Shown here: piece by piece, positions 12,801 to 21,682 of the stretch | How the letters are laid out: every line of letters begins with the position of its first letter | Numbering within the stretch: position 1 is the first letter of the stretch | From: Tragulus kanchil | Lineage: Eukaryota; Chordata; Mammalia; Artiodactyla; Tragulidae | Assembly (NCBI GenBank): GCA_022376925.1 | Contig: JAIOJX010000004.1 | Coordinates: forward strand, 176,047,501-176,111,500 | Direction: 5' to 3' | DNA length: 64,000 bases | Notes under the pieces: model-generated | The model's input: only the letters and a program-made list of their open reading frames with translations | Told to the model about the DNA's origin: nothing | The model's database searches: none | Translations under genes and position numbers: made by a program

Positions 12801-15800
12801 GAAATGCAAAAAGCCAACTCATTGGAAAAGACTGATGCTTGGAAACAGGCAGAGAAGAAGGGGGAAACCAAGGAAGAGACGGTTGGATGGCATCACTGAC
12901 TCAATGGACATAATCTTGAGCAAACTCCAGGAGATGGTGAAGGGCAGGGAAGCCTGGTGTGCTACAGTTCATGGGGTCGCAGAGTGGACATAACTTAGTG
13001 ACGGAACAACAACAAAATAAATAAGTCTAGAGATCTAATAGGCAGGCATGAATACTATACTTAATAACACTGTGTTGAGCACTGGAAATATGCCAGAAGA
13101 GTAGGTCTGAAGTGCTCTCATCACACCAAAACAAAAAGGTAATAATCTGAGGAGATGAACTGTTAACTTGACTGTAATAATCATTTTCCTCTGTTTGTCA
13201 CATCAGATTAGCACGTTGTATACCTTAAATACATACTGTTTTCATTTAACGGCTAATGTAATAAATTCTGTTATGTTTTCACCATACACAAAAATGAGGA
13301 ACAACTCAGCAAAAACATGGAGGATATTTATGAACCAAGAAAATTTACCAAATACATACATAGTCGATAACCATAAGACAAAAATAATTTCACTTGCAGT
13401 AAAACTTTTTTTTTTCAATTTTGGTCTCTTTTATTGTTTTTTGTTTTTAAATTTTCATCCATCTGTATTCCTCCGCCTGTCTGGGCCTCCCATTACAGTG
13501 GCCTCTCTTGCCACAGAACACCAGCTCTGGGCGTATGTGCTCCTTAGTGCGAGCTCGCAATTAGACACACCGGTCCAGCCGCTCTGTGGCATGTGGGATC
13601 CTCCCAGACCAGGGATCGAACCCATACCCCTTGCACTGCAAGGTAGACTCTTTACCCACTGGACCACCAGGGAAGGCCTTTCACTAGCAGTAAAACTTTT
13701 AAAAAGAGATTCCGTAAGAAACAAACAAAAAAAAGGTTTCATTATTCAGTTTCCATTATCATACAGAGCTATCGAAGACTAACATACATGTTGGCAAGGT
13801 GAAACTGGGCACTCAAAGTATTAAAAAAATGTAAATTGATATAATTTTATAGGATTATTTTGCAATATATTTTTATTTATAAATATATTAAATATAAAAT
13901 GTATGTAGGGCTTCCCTTGTGGCTCAGTGGATAAGAACCCATCTGCCAATGCAGGAGACACAGGTTCAATCCCTGATCTGGGAAGATCCCACATACTGCA
14001 GAGCAGCTAAACCCACACATCAGTGAAGACCCAGCACAACCAAAAATAAATAAATAAAAGTTTAAAAAAAAAAAAATGTATGTAATATTTTTAAATGTGT
14101 CAACAAGGATTTTCATATTAGATATGTATGTTTAAAAAAATTCCTTAAGTCAATGTCTTCCAGGGACTTCCCTGGTGGTCCAGTGGTTAAGACTGCATGC
14201 TCCCAATACAGGTGACCTGGGTTCAATCCCTGGTCAGGGAACTAGATCACACAAACCACAACTAAAGATCCCCCAGGCTGCAGCAAAGATCCTGTGCACT
14301 GAAACCAAGACCCAACACAGCCAAATAAATTATATTTAGATAAATAATAAACAAATACTTTTCAAAGTCTGTGTCTTCTGATCTTACAATTTCACTTTCA
14401 AGAATATATCTGAAAGAAACATTTTGACAGGTCGGCAAAGATAAACTTTTTAAAAGTTCACTGTAGCACATGTTCATAGCAATGACAAATTAAAACCAGA
14501 CTTATCCCTGATAGTGGCTTGAACAAAAGTGTACACATACCGGAGTACCAGACCTGGAAAATAATGATGTATTAATATTAATGATGTATTGGAAAAGCAT
14601 TCCCAATACACTTGGTAAATGAGAAAAATAAGTTACAAAGCAGTCTGATGGGGGAAGATGTGTGTATTTCCACAGAAAAAAGTGCAGAAGGATACATACC
14701 AAAATGTAAAAGACACTGAATATAAGAATTTGGGGTAATTGCATTCTTTCCAATATTTTTACATGGCTAACCTGCACATTTAGAATATAGATTTAAAACA
14801 AAACACAACCAATCTTCCCTTTTTACCAGAAGAGTCTGGCCCATACATTTATGACCTTTTAACTGGGATCAGAAAAAAAAATCTCCACACAACCCAGCCA
14901 AGCTGTGATGAATTTTTTTTTAACACGTTTTTCTTTTTTTAAAATTTTGGCCTCTTTTATTGTTTTTTTCTTTTTTTCATTTATTCATTTTCGTCCATCT
15001 TTATTCTTTGGCCTATGTGGGCCTCCCATTGTAGGGGCCCCTCTCGTTGCAAATCACCAGCTCTGGGCACATGTGCTCCAGAGCTCCAGGTCCGTAGTTG
15101 GACGCATCGGTCCAGACGCTCTGCAGCATGTGGGATCTTCCTGGGCTAGGGATCGAACCGGCGCCCCTTGCACTGCAAGGTGGACTCTCTACCCACTGGA
15201 CCATCTGGGAGGCCCCTGTGATGAATTTCTTAATTGCCTGTTGTGAATAATCAGGAGACGTTCAAATATAACCAGTCTTCTCCCTCTCAAGCCATTTCTG
15301 TAATTTCTGTCCAGAAAGTCAGATACTGACAGAGCCTTCTTTGCAGAGGAGAAAGTAGAGACATCGTCCTTATTCTACTTGAGGGACAGCCAGAGTCGAG
15401 ACACAAATACACAGAACCTGAGTTGAGAGTGCTACCACATGCACTGGTCACACGATTTCAAGCAAAGTCCTTCCCTTTGTTTCAGTTTCCTCACCTGGGA
15501 AGTGAGGACACTAGGACTGGTCCTCACTGCAGAGAGAGCAGTTGTAACTCTAAAACCTTAAAACATTCGAGAGCACAGAAAGGACCCCACAAAGGTAAGT
15601 CAAAGGACCATACAGGGGCTCCCTGGTGGTCCAGTGGGTAAAGAGTCTACCTTGCAGTGCAGTGGGCACCGGTTTGATCCCTGGCCTGGGAAGATCCCAC
15701 GTGCCGCAGAGCGGCTGGACCCGTGTGTCCACCAGCCAGCACTCTGGAGCGCATGCGCCCAGAGCCGGTGCTCTGCAGCCAGAGAGGCCCCTGTGATGGG

Positions 15801-16966
15801 AGGCCCAAACAGGCCAAAGGAATAAAGATGGATGAAAATAAATAAAGACATAGAGGCAAAAAAAAAAAAAAGCCCATACAATCCTATTTGTTATAATTCT
15901 TTCTAAAGTCATGTTTCATTCCGAGCCTCCAGCACACAAACAGAAAAGCAGAGAGACAAACCCCTAGCCTAGATGAGAAGACCCCCAAGCACCAGATCAG
16001 AAGCGACTTCTCGGCACAGAGCCACGGGCACACAGGTCCGAGGTTTCCTGGCCAGCACGCGCGGGGTCAGAGTGGCGGGCAACCACCTCCCTGCCAGGAA
16101 CCTGAACCAAGCGGCGCTCCTTCGGGACCAAGGGAGGGCGGACGGCCTTGCCGGCGTGTATAAATCTGTCAAGAAAATATTCTGGAGAAGGAAGCAGAGA
16201 AAAAAGGCCCGGACGTCAGCATTAGGGACGGTCTTAAAGGATCTTCGGGGTAGATGCGTTCAAAGCGGCCTGGGCGTGCTCAGCCTCATGGGCTTGGGCG
16301 TCTCTCTGCTAAACGGGAGCAAAGGAAGACGAAGGCAGCTCCGAGCAGAGTTGCAGGCGACCCGTGCGTGGGGGCGACCCGACCCCGCCATGGCAGGTGA
16401 GCGAACCTCCGTCTTCCCAGACGGGCCTTCTCTTGGTCCCCATCTTTTCAAAAAAGTTAACACCAGTCACCTCCTTGGTGGAGGGGAGGCCAAAAGAGGG
16501 ATTTCTGAAGTTTCTGAGGGTAAGGAGAGGCCCCGGACAGTTCAAGATCTTTCCAGAACGATCCGCACTCGTGCCTCTTGTACCTCCCAGAAGCCTGGCA
16601 CCTTGCTGCCGTCACTCCACAAAGGCAGTGCACTCCTAACGGGACAGAGCACGACGTCGAGGCCCACCCTTTGCCTGTGCCCTTCCGCCCTCCACGCCTG
16701 CGACACCCCAACTCCCGCCTCCGCTATGTTCCCCGGGCGGAACTCCCGAGAGGCAGCGCGGCCGCACGTTGGAGGAGGAGCTCCGCTGGCCGCGAGAGCC
16801 TAAAAAGGCGGGGAAACCCCTGATTGGCTGAGCATTTGCGCACCGCCCACTCCCCAGGCCCCTCCTCCCGCCTCTGACCGCTCCGCGGGCTTCTTTTCGG
16901 GCACCTTTCGCCGGAGGGGATGAGCGCTCCGTGACGGCTCTCCGTGTGGTTCTTGTTCACGGCCAT
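3746..16966 (-). CDS. WBP2NL: WBP2NL (PAWP), WBP2 N-terminal-like, 5' part of the gene
   Basis: WBP2NL is a sperm-head protein with an N-terminal GRAM/PH-like domain and a C-terminal repeat and PPxY region that binds WW domains; it has been proposed to act in egg activation. Coding exons here are 16905-16966, 4686-4794 (twin 5837-5945), 3987-4128 and 3746-3838, with matching phases. They give about 135 residues, starting [20 protein letters not shown] and including [41 protein letters not shown] and [11 protein letters not shown], which is most of the GRAM domain. The paralogue WBP2 fits less well at the N-terminus. The proline-rich C-terminal exons are beyond the left edge; I found no exon 5 in 1-3745. 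Its position downstream of SEPTIN3 in the same orientation matches human 22q13.2. Confidence 0.95.
3987..4128 (-). CDS. WBP2NL: WBP2NL coding exon 3 (GRAM domain core)
   Basis: 142 nt from TTCCTCTCTTAG to CCAAATG|GTAAGT. It encodes [33 protein letters not shown], and [14 protein letters not shown] plus split Gly105. Intron 2 is 557 nt and intron 3 is 148 nt. Confidence 0.96.
4396..4668 (+). mobile_element. CHR-type SINE, abutting WBP2NL exon 2
   Basis: GGACTCTTCCTGTTGATTCA head, GGGTTTGATCCCTGGTCC B box, body with CATGCCACGGGGCAACTAAG. Its last 190 bases reappear at 5626-5819 because duplication 1 begins inside it. It ends 18 bases from the exon 2 donor. Confidence 0.88.
4686..4794 (-). CDS. 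WBP2NL: WBP2NL coding exon 2, left copy
   Basis: 109 nt from GTCCTCAG to TACCGG|GTAATT. It encodes [15 protein letters not shown], then [14 protein letters not shown] and TLFLTSYR. Within duplication 1, this copy differs from 5837-5945 by one base (Val here versus Ala there in the PVES/PAES segment). The DLSFPQ and GTLFLTSYR blocks are the conserved anchors. Confidence 0.9.
5837..5945 (-). CDS. WBP2NL: WBP2NL coding exon 2, right copy (false duplicate?)
   Basis: Second copy of exon 2 at an offset of 1,151 bp. It is fully open with intact splice sites and has Ala in place of Val at one codon. Using both copies would insert 109 nt and shift frame (109 is not a multiple of 3), so a real tandem exon would break the protein. 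Only one copy can be used. Confidence 0.88.
6764..7259 (+). mobile_element. Solo LTR of an endogenous retrovirus (496 bp)
   Basis: Begins TGTTGACTA and ends TAGTCAACA, a perfect 9-bp inverted terminal repeat, and is flanked by the 4-bp duplication ACAT at 6760-6763 and 7260-7263. A TATA-like TTAAATA lies near 7118. Four-base target duplications are typical of gammaretrovirus-like (class I) elements. No internal retroviral genes are present. The first 25 bases also occur at 5600-5625 because of duplication 1. Confidence 0.82.
7536..8014 (+). mobile_element. Second, related solo LTR (about 479 bp)
   Basis: Collinear with the LTR at 6764-7259 but clearly diverged: shared GGCATTTACCAATTACA, TCCTTGCATCTCCTCATATT, CTCCTCCTGCTGCCTCTTTG, and an ending of TAGTCGACA. 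It has a TATATA near 7869 and AATAAA near 7963. The 276 bp between the two LTRs holds no recognisable primer-binding site or gag, so they look like separate solo LTRs rather than one provirus. Confidence 0.75.
8661..8872 (+). mobile_element. Bov-tA-type SINE
   Basis: GGTTTCCCAGGTGGCACTAG head, CACTCCAGTATTCTTGCCAGG body, decayed GCAGAGAGTCAGACATG end. Confidence 0.9.
8906..9247 (+). mobile_element. SINE-X copy 2, long-tail form, with (AT)n
   Basis: Full family body, then AATAGAAGTGGCC, a C-rich spacer (CCCTTCCCTCCCCACCCC), (AAAT)n and an (AT)n tract at 9222-9247. Confidence 0.88.
9255..9510 (+). mobile_element. SINE-X copy 3, in tandem with copy 2
   Basis: Same orientation as copy 2 but ends CAATAAGAGACCAAAATT rather than AATAGAAGTGGCC, marking a second subfamily. 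Body CpGs are partly decayed, so it is older. Confidence 0.87.
10908..11903 (+). mobile_element. BovB LINE fragment, internally deleted (endonuclease region), copy 1
   Basis: Decayed N-terminal ORF2 endonuclease codons ([12 protein letters not shown] and [14 protein letters not shown]) to a few codons past [12 protein letters not shown], then a jump to the 3' tail ([14 protein letters not shown]... [14 protein letters not shown]). Most of the reverse transcriptase is missing, so it cannot move itself. Repeated at 12019-13013 by duplication 2. Confidence 0.9.
12019..13013 (+). mobile_element. BovB fragment, second copy from duplication 2
   Basis: Same element and same internal deletion as 10908-11903. 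Sharing the deletion breakpoint exactly means it was copied (or mis-assembled), not inserted independently. Confidence 0.9.
13410..13678 (-). mobile_element. SINE-X copy 4
   Basis: Reverse copy from TTTTGGTCTCTTTTATTG to GGACCACCAGGGAAGGCC; subfamily with the AATAAAAGAG..CCAAAATT end. Confidence 0.86.
13908..14077 (+). mobile_element. CHR-type SINE
   Basis: GGGCTTCCCTTGTGGCTCAG head and CCCAGCACAACCAAAAATAA end with (AAAT)n and poly-A; same subfamily as 3176-3366. Confidence 0.87.
14163..14340 (+). mobile_element. CHR-2-type SINE
   Basis: GGGACTTCCCTGGTGGTCCA then GTGGTTAAGACTGCATGC and GGGTTCAATCCCTGGTCAGG; ends CAACACAGCCAAATAAA. Confidence 0.9.
14937..15216 (-). mobile_element. SINE-X copy 5
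   Basis: Reverse copy from AAAATTTTGGCCTCTTTTAT to CTGGACCATCTGGGAGGCCC, with the diagnostic GCCTCCCATTGTAGGGGCC and CATGTGCTCCAGAGCTCC segments. Confidence 0.86.
15617..15855 (+). mobile_element. SINE-X copy 6, 3'-shortened
   Basis: Head GGGGCTCCCTGGTGGTCCA, body through GGGAGGCCCAAACAGGCC, ending in ATGAAAATAAATAAAGAC without the AATAGAAGTGGCC block. Confidence 0.86.
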
Positions 16967-17190
16967 CCCGCGCAGGCCCCCGCCTGCCGCCCCTCAGATG
17001 GGCAGGGGCGGCGCCTGCGCCACGCTGTTGGGCGGGGTTGGGAAGGGGAGGGCGGAGATTATGGCGCAGGGACCGGATGTGAGTGGACGGGGCGGCTGGT
17101 CACGCGAGGGGCCTTCGTGGAGGGCCAGGCCAAGGGGGTGGAGACAACCCTACCGGTAAGGGGGCGGGTCCAGGGAGTTGACTCCGCCCC
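16700..17190. promoter_or_regulatory. CpG-island promoter region of WBP2NL
   Basis: CpG-rich block around WBP2NL exon 1 with CCGCCC boxes, CCCCGCCC near 17190 and GGGCGGGG near 17030. On the plus strand, ATGGCGCAGGGACCGGAT followed by GTGAGT at 17060-17083 has the form of a short first exon, so the promoter might fire both ways; that is speculative. Confidence 0.6.
16905..16966 (-). CDS. WBP2NL: WBP2NL coding exon 1
   Basis: ATG at 16966 opens [20 protein letters not shown], which aligns with the known MAVN...GALIP(N/S)GE start. It ends GAAAG|GTGCCC with Ser21 split. It lies in a CpG island, as expected of a first exon. Confidence 0.93.
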
Positions 17191-17307
17191 CAGGGCGCAG
17201 AGGCGCGAGGAATCAGCGAGGGCCTCCTCCCCAGCCAGCGGAGGCCTTGGCCGCTGCTCTGTTGCCTCTGCCCCGCTGCCCCGCTGCCCACGGGTATGGA
17301 CTTAAAT

Positions 17308-17643
17308 TGGACTTTTTTGTTTGTTTGGCTCTTCTGGTTTTCACTGCTGCTGTAAGCTCCTTTCCAGTTGCAGGGAGCGGGGACTACTCTAGTTGAAGTG
17401 AGCAGGCTCCTTGTTGCGGTGACCTCTTGTTGTGGAACTCAGGATCTAGGGCACATGGGATTCAGTAGTTGCAGCACACGGGCTCCATAGTTGCAGCTCC
17501 GAGGCTCTAGAGCACAGACTCCATTTTTGCGGCTCACGGGCTTAGTTGCTCTGCAGCATGTGGGATCTTCCCGGATCAGAGCTCAAACCCGTGTCTCCTG
17601 CATTGGCAGGCGAACTCTCCACCACTGAGCTACCAGGGAACCT
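17308..17643 (-). mobile_element. CHR-1-type SINE (long body)
   Basis: Reverse copy reading GTTTGTTTGGCTCTTCTGG to GAGCTACCAGGGAACCTC, with the repetitive 'GGCTCTAGAGCACAG' and 'TAGTTGCAGC' body typical of the longer CHR SINEs. Confidence 0.85.
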
Positions 17644-17910
17644 CTTGAATTGGTCTTGACAGAAATCAAAATTACATGCGGGATTTTTCTACCCGCTCCC
17701 TGGCCCGGGTCAGAAAACTGTTGCCCTTTGGAGAAAAGAGTACAGAATGATTCCTCACTTCTCCTCAGGGGAGTAGAACTTTCTTCCTTTGGAGGAAGAC
17801 TGGAATCAAGAGCCTTTTGTCTCTCTTTCCCCTAAAGGGTGACTCTGAGGATCAGGTGATACATCTTGTCAGAGCCGCTTTTAAGACTAAAATGTGTGTA
17901 TTCTTATTTC

Positions 17911-20147
17911 CTTGAACTTCACCAATAGCACCAGAGGGCTTCCAGCAAAAAAGGATGTTATCTTCTGGACTGTCTACCATATGTTTTGTCAAATTTGAGA
18001 TGGTGTCAGTGATAAAATAGGGGCTTCCCAGGTGGATCAGCAATGAAGACTGCCTGCAAAACAGGAGATGCAGGTTCGATCCCTGGGCAGGGAAGATCCC
18101 CCGGAGAAGGGAACGGCAACCCACTCCGGGATTCTTGCCTGGGAAATCCCATGGACAGAAAAACCTGGCGGGCTACCGTCCACAGGGTCACAAAGAATCA
18201 GACACGACTTAGCGATTAAACAACAATGGTTGTAAAATGAACCATTTTAAAATGTAACTCTGTGGGGGAAAAGTTGCCAACTCAACTGACATCTGTTGTA
18301 AGATGTATCCTGATTCCAGAAATATATATGTATGTGTATATGTTAAAGTATGACTGCCACAGGAATGGTGTGAAGCAGTGGAAGGCCCAGGTCCTGTCCT
18401 GCACTGGTGACTAAGCAGACAACCTTGGGCAAGACGATGACACTTTCTAGACTTGTTTCTGTCTGTTTGAAGGAAAAACTAGAATGTTTTATGTTTGCCA
18501 AACTGTGTCAAATCTTCTGACTTTTCTCCATCTCAGTGTGGACTTGCCACTCCAGCTGTGGGCCTCCTCATTTTACTTGAGTGACTCCAAGAGCCTGCTG
18601 ACCTCTCTCTTCCTCCGGTCTTGAACCCCACCATTCATCTATATCTGGAGCTCACCATACAGGATGTTGAGGACCCAGACCCAATTGCATATGGTTATCA
18701 CATTCAGAGAAATAATTGACAGGTAGAGTTGTTATTTGTTGGCTATAGAAGAGAATGTGAATCTCATAGAGGGAAGGACTGGTTTAACTTCGAAAAAGAG
18801 AAGAGAAAGCCAGGAGCTTTAAGTTTAAATTCTTAATTAAAAAGTCTTCACTGCAAAATAGGCAGGTCTCTAGGCAAGATGGATCCTTGCAGATTTGGTT
18901 TTTATGCCTTCTGGAAAAAGGAGGGAGGAAAGCTAGGAAATTAACTGAAGAAAATAAACCTTGTTTCCCATGGAGGAGACAGACTGTGCTGAGCACAGGA
19001 TCCCTCCAGGTCCAGTGTGATAGATTTTTTCTTGAACTTCACCAATAGCACCAGAGGGCTTCCAGCAAAAAAGGATGTTATCTTCTGGACTGTCTACCAT
19101 ATGTTTTGTCAAATTTGAGATGGTGTCAGTGATAAAATAGGGGCTTCCCAGGTGGATCAGCAATGAAGACTGCCTGCAAAACAGGAGATGCAGGTTCGAT
19201 CCCTGGGCAGGGAAGATCCCCCGGAGAAGGGAACGGCAACCCACTCCGGGATTCTTGCCTGGGAAATCCCATGGACAGAAAAACCTGGCGGGCTACCGTC
19301 CACAGGGTCACAAAGAATCAGACACGACTTAGCGATTAAACAACAATGGTTGTAAAATGAACCATTTTAAAATGTAACTCTGTGGGGGAAAAGTTGCCAA
19401 CTCAACTGACATCTGTTGTAAGATGTATCCTGATTCCAGAAATATATATGTATGTGTATATGTTAAAGTATGACTGCCACAGGAATGGTGTGAAGCAGTG
19501 GAAGGCCCAGGTCCTGTCCTGCACTGGTGACTAAGCAGACAACCTTGGGCAAGACGATGACACTTTCTAGACTTGTTTCTGTCTGTTTGAAGGAAAAACT
19601 AGAATGTTTTATGTTTGCCAAACTGTGTCAAATCTTCTGACTTTTCTCCATCTCAGTGTGGACTTGCCACTCCAGCTGTGGGCCTCCTCATTTTACTTGA
19701 GTGACTCCAAGAGCCTGCTGACCTCTCTCTTCCTCCGGTCTTGAACCCCACCATTCATCTATATCTGGAGCTCACCATACAGGATGTTGAGGACCCAGAC
19801 CCAATTGCATATGGTTATCACATTCAGAGAAATAATTGACAGGTAGAGTTGTTATTTGTTGGCTATAGAAGAGAATGTGAATCTCATAGAGGGAAGGACT
19901 GGTTTAACTTCGAAAAAGAGAAGAGAAAACCAGGAGCTTTAAGTTTAAATTCTTAATTAAAAAGTCTTCACTGCAAAATAGGCAGGTCTCTAGGCAAGAT
20001 GGATCCTTGCAGATTTGGTTTTTATGCCTTCTGGAAAAAGGAGGGAGGAAAGCTAGGAAATTAACTGAAGAAAATAAACCTTGTTTCCCATGGAGGAGAC
20101 AGACTGTGCTGAGCACAGGATCCCTCCAGGTCCAGTGTGATAGATCC
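17911..20147. repeat. Direct tandem duplication 3 (unit 1,120 bp)
   Basis: 17911-19030 is repeated at 19031-20147. I see one substitution (G/A near 18810/19930) and no indels. It includes a Bov-tA SINE and a MIR-like stretch. Confidence 0.97.
18021..18222 (+). mobile_element. Bov-tA-type SINE (also at 19141-19342)
   Basis: GGCTTCCCAGGTGGATCAGC head and GTCACAAAGAATCAGACACG end; repeated identically by duplication 3. Confidence 0.9.
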
Positions 20148-21363
20148 CTCACTCCTTCCGGATACGAAACTTCAGGGAATAGTGACTGGTATCCAACTTC
20201 TTGCCAAAGGAAGATGAACACAGTTTTTCCACCTCTAACTTCTGTGTCTGCTTCTTACCAACATGGTCCCTGTCTCGCCCTCCACATGAGTGTGATGATG
20301 TAATAGCTAATTTGGCCAAGGATTGAGGAGCACAAACAAAAACCACAGCTCAGACAGTTATTGTTCAAACAGCAATGTTTAGTTGTACAACACATAAAGT
20401 CTAGCAACACTTACACAACCAATTTGAGTGTCTGTTGGCTTACTTTCAATTGGGAAAATTAACCATAATGTCACCAAAAGGTTGGCTGGGACTGGTAACA
20501 TTTAAGAAGTGGGTCGTTCTTACATCCCCTAGGCTTGGGCCTCCTGCGCCATCAGGATTTGGTTGCAGATGAATGGCCCACGAGTCACCAGCCTTTGGGC
20601 AAGTTGTGTCCAGGTGGAAGTGGTGGGGCAGTGCAAGGGTATTCCATAAAGACACAGTGTGGGGCAGTGGCAGCCGACACTCGCAAACATTCATGCATCT
20701 ATCTGACGGGAGGCTTCACCCTCCACTGGGGAGTTCCCACTAGCGCACAGTGACCCACTGTGGCCAGGCTAATTCATTACTCACGTTAATGAAGTGGGGA
20801 CGGGTAGGGGTGTAGGAGTAGCCAGGGTAGGTGGGAAAAGATTCCCTCTTATTGCTAAGTGGACAGAAGGGTACTTTGTTTCTTCCTAGAGTTCACATCT
20901 CATGAGTTTCTAGAGTTGTGTGTATGTGTTTAGCTCTTAAAGTTTGAGGTTAAGGAAGTCAACTCCAAGTGTGTCTTTTCAGGAAAACCACTGTTCCTAA
21001 GTGGCGGCTTTATGGGGTAGGGAGGGGTGTGGCTGCACCCTGGGCCAGTCACAAGTGGTGATTTAAAAAAAAAAGGAAAGAAAAGTGCCCCTAGCCCTTG
21101 CTCCCTCACAGCTGGAGTGACCCGTCCTTATAAAGAAGCTTTAAGCAATGAAAGACACACCCTGGTCCCAAGTTGGGGCTCACACAACTGACGTCAACAA
21201 ATCTGACAAGGAGAACAATTGCTTTCTTGACCCTTTAAGGAAGCCAAGAGTAGCTCATGCAGATGAATGGACAGGGAGCAACACTATATCCCTCGGAGAT
21301 GGTATGAGCAGCTGGCATGGGTGTGCAAGGGCAGAAGCAGCTCTCGGTGAGTTCTTTCACCCT
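20148..21363 (-). other. SEPTIN3 3' region, no coding sequence seen
   Basis: Between duplications 3 and 4. Presumably 3' UTR and 3' flank of SEPTIN3 long transcripts. CATAAA (minus strand, near 21009) and AACAATAAC (near 20355) are the only polyadenylation-like motifs I noticed; neither is convincing. No SINE is recognisable here. Confidence 0.5.
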
Positions 21364-21616
21364 ACGGAGGGGCTGGGGCCGGCTGACACAGACGACGGGG
21401 AGGGCAGTGCTGACGGGAACTCCAGTCCACTGGGAGGACGGGGTGGTGTGGACAAATGGAAGAAGCCCCGGTCCTAAAGAGGCCGTGGGCCCCTCCAGCC
21501 TGCTGAGGGCCGAGGGGCTGTGGAGGCGGGCCTGACACACAGCACTAAAGAGCGCGCGGCCCTGCAGCAAGAGCAGCTGAGAGGGATGGAGGGAGGAGCA
21601 GCGCTTGAAATGGCCT

Positions 21617-21682
21617 TCATTCTGCAGTGGGGCAGGGGGTGGCTGGCACGGGCGGAAGGACAGTGCCCAGGAGGCCTTCTCC
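21617..21682 (-). CDS. SEPTIN3: SEPTIN3 terminal coding exon 11, left copy
   Basis: 66 nt after acceptor CCCCCTGCAG. It encodes [21 protein letters not shown] and TGA, which is the conserved C-terminus of the long septin 3 isoform. It lies inside duplication 4 and is base-for-base identical to 22736-22801. This copy is contiguous with the leftward downstream sequence (3' UTR). I see no AATAAA on the minus strand between the stop and 20 kb; a possible end is near 20350, where minus-strand sequence reads AACAATAAC, but this is weak. Confidence 0.9.
   Translation of the reverse strand, partial: GEGLLGTVLPPVPATPCPTAE

Larger units (their letters stand above)
10860..13080. repeat. Direct tandem duplication 2 (unit about 1,111 bp)
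   Basis: 10860-11970 is repeated at 11971-13079. The second copy is two bases shorter (GGGGAAAAACC versus GGGAAAACC) and has T/C at 11729/12838. The block is the BovB fragment plus flanking L1. Confidence 0.97.
9838..13290 (+). mobile_element. L1 LINE remnant with nested L1 3' end and BovB
   Basis: L1 ORF2/3' sequence (for example GGACAAAGGACTTAAATACA and CACTTCTAGGTATATATC) runs from 9838. It is broken at about 9901-10125 by another L1 3'-UTR piece (GATGCTGTATAGCACAGGGA), continues to about 10905, is broken again by BovB, and resumes at about 13020-13290 (AGTGCTCTCATCACACC). All frames are broken. It lies in WBP2NL intron 1. Confidence 0.78.

Noticed and set aside
14163..14235. tRNA-Glu-like sequence
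   Set aside because: It and the many similar heads have A and B boxes but lack paired arms and are followed by SINE bodies, so they are SINE promoters rather than tRNA genes.
15973..16803. 276-codon plus-strand open frame left of the WBP2NL CpG island
   Set aside because: GC-rich sequence with basic low-complexity translation and no known domain or splice structure; it lies in WBP2NL intron 1.
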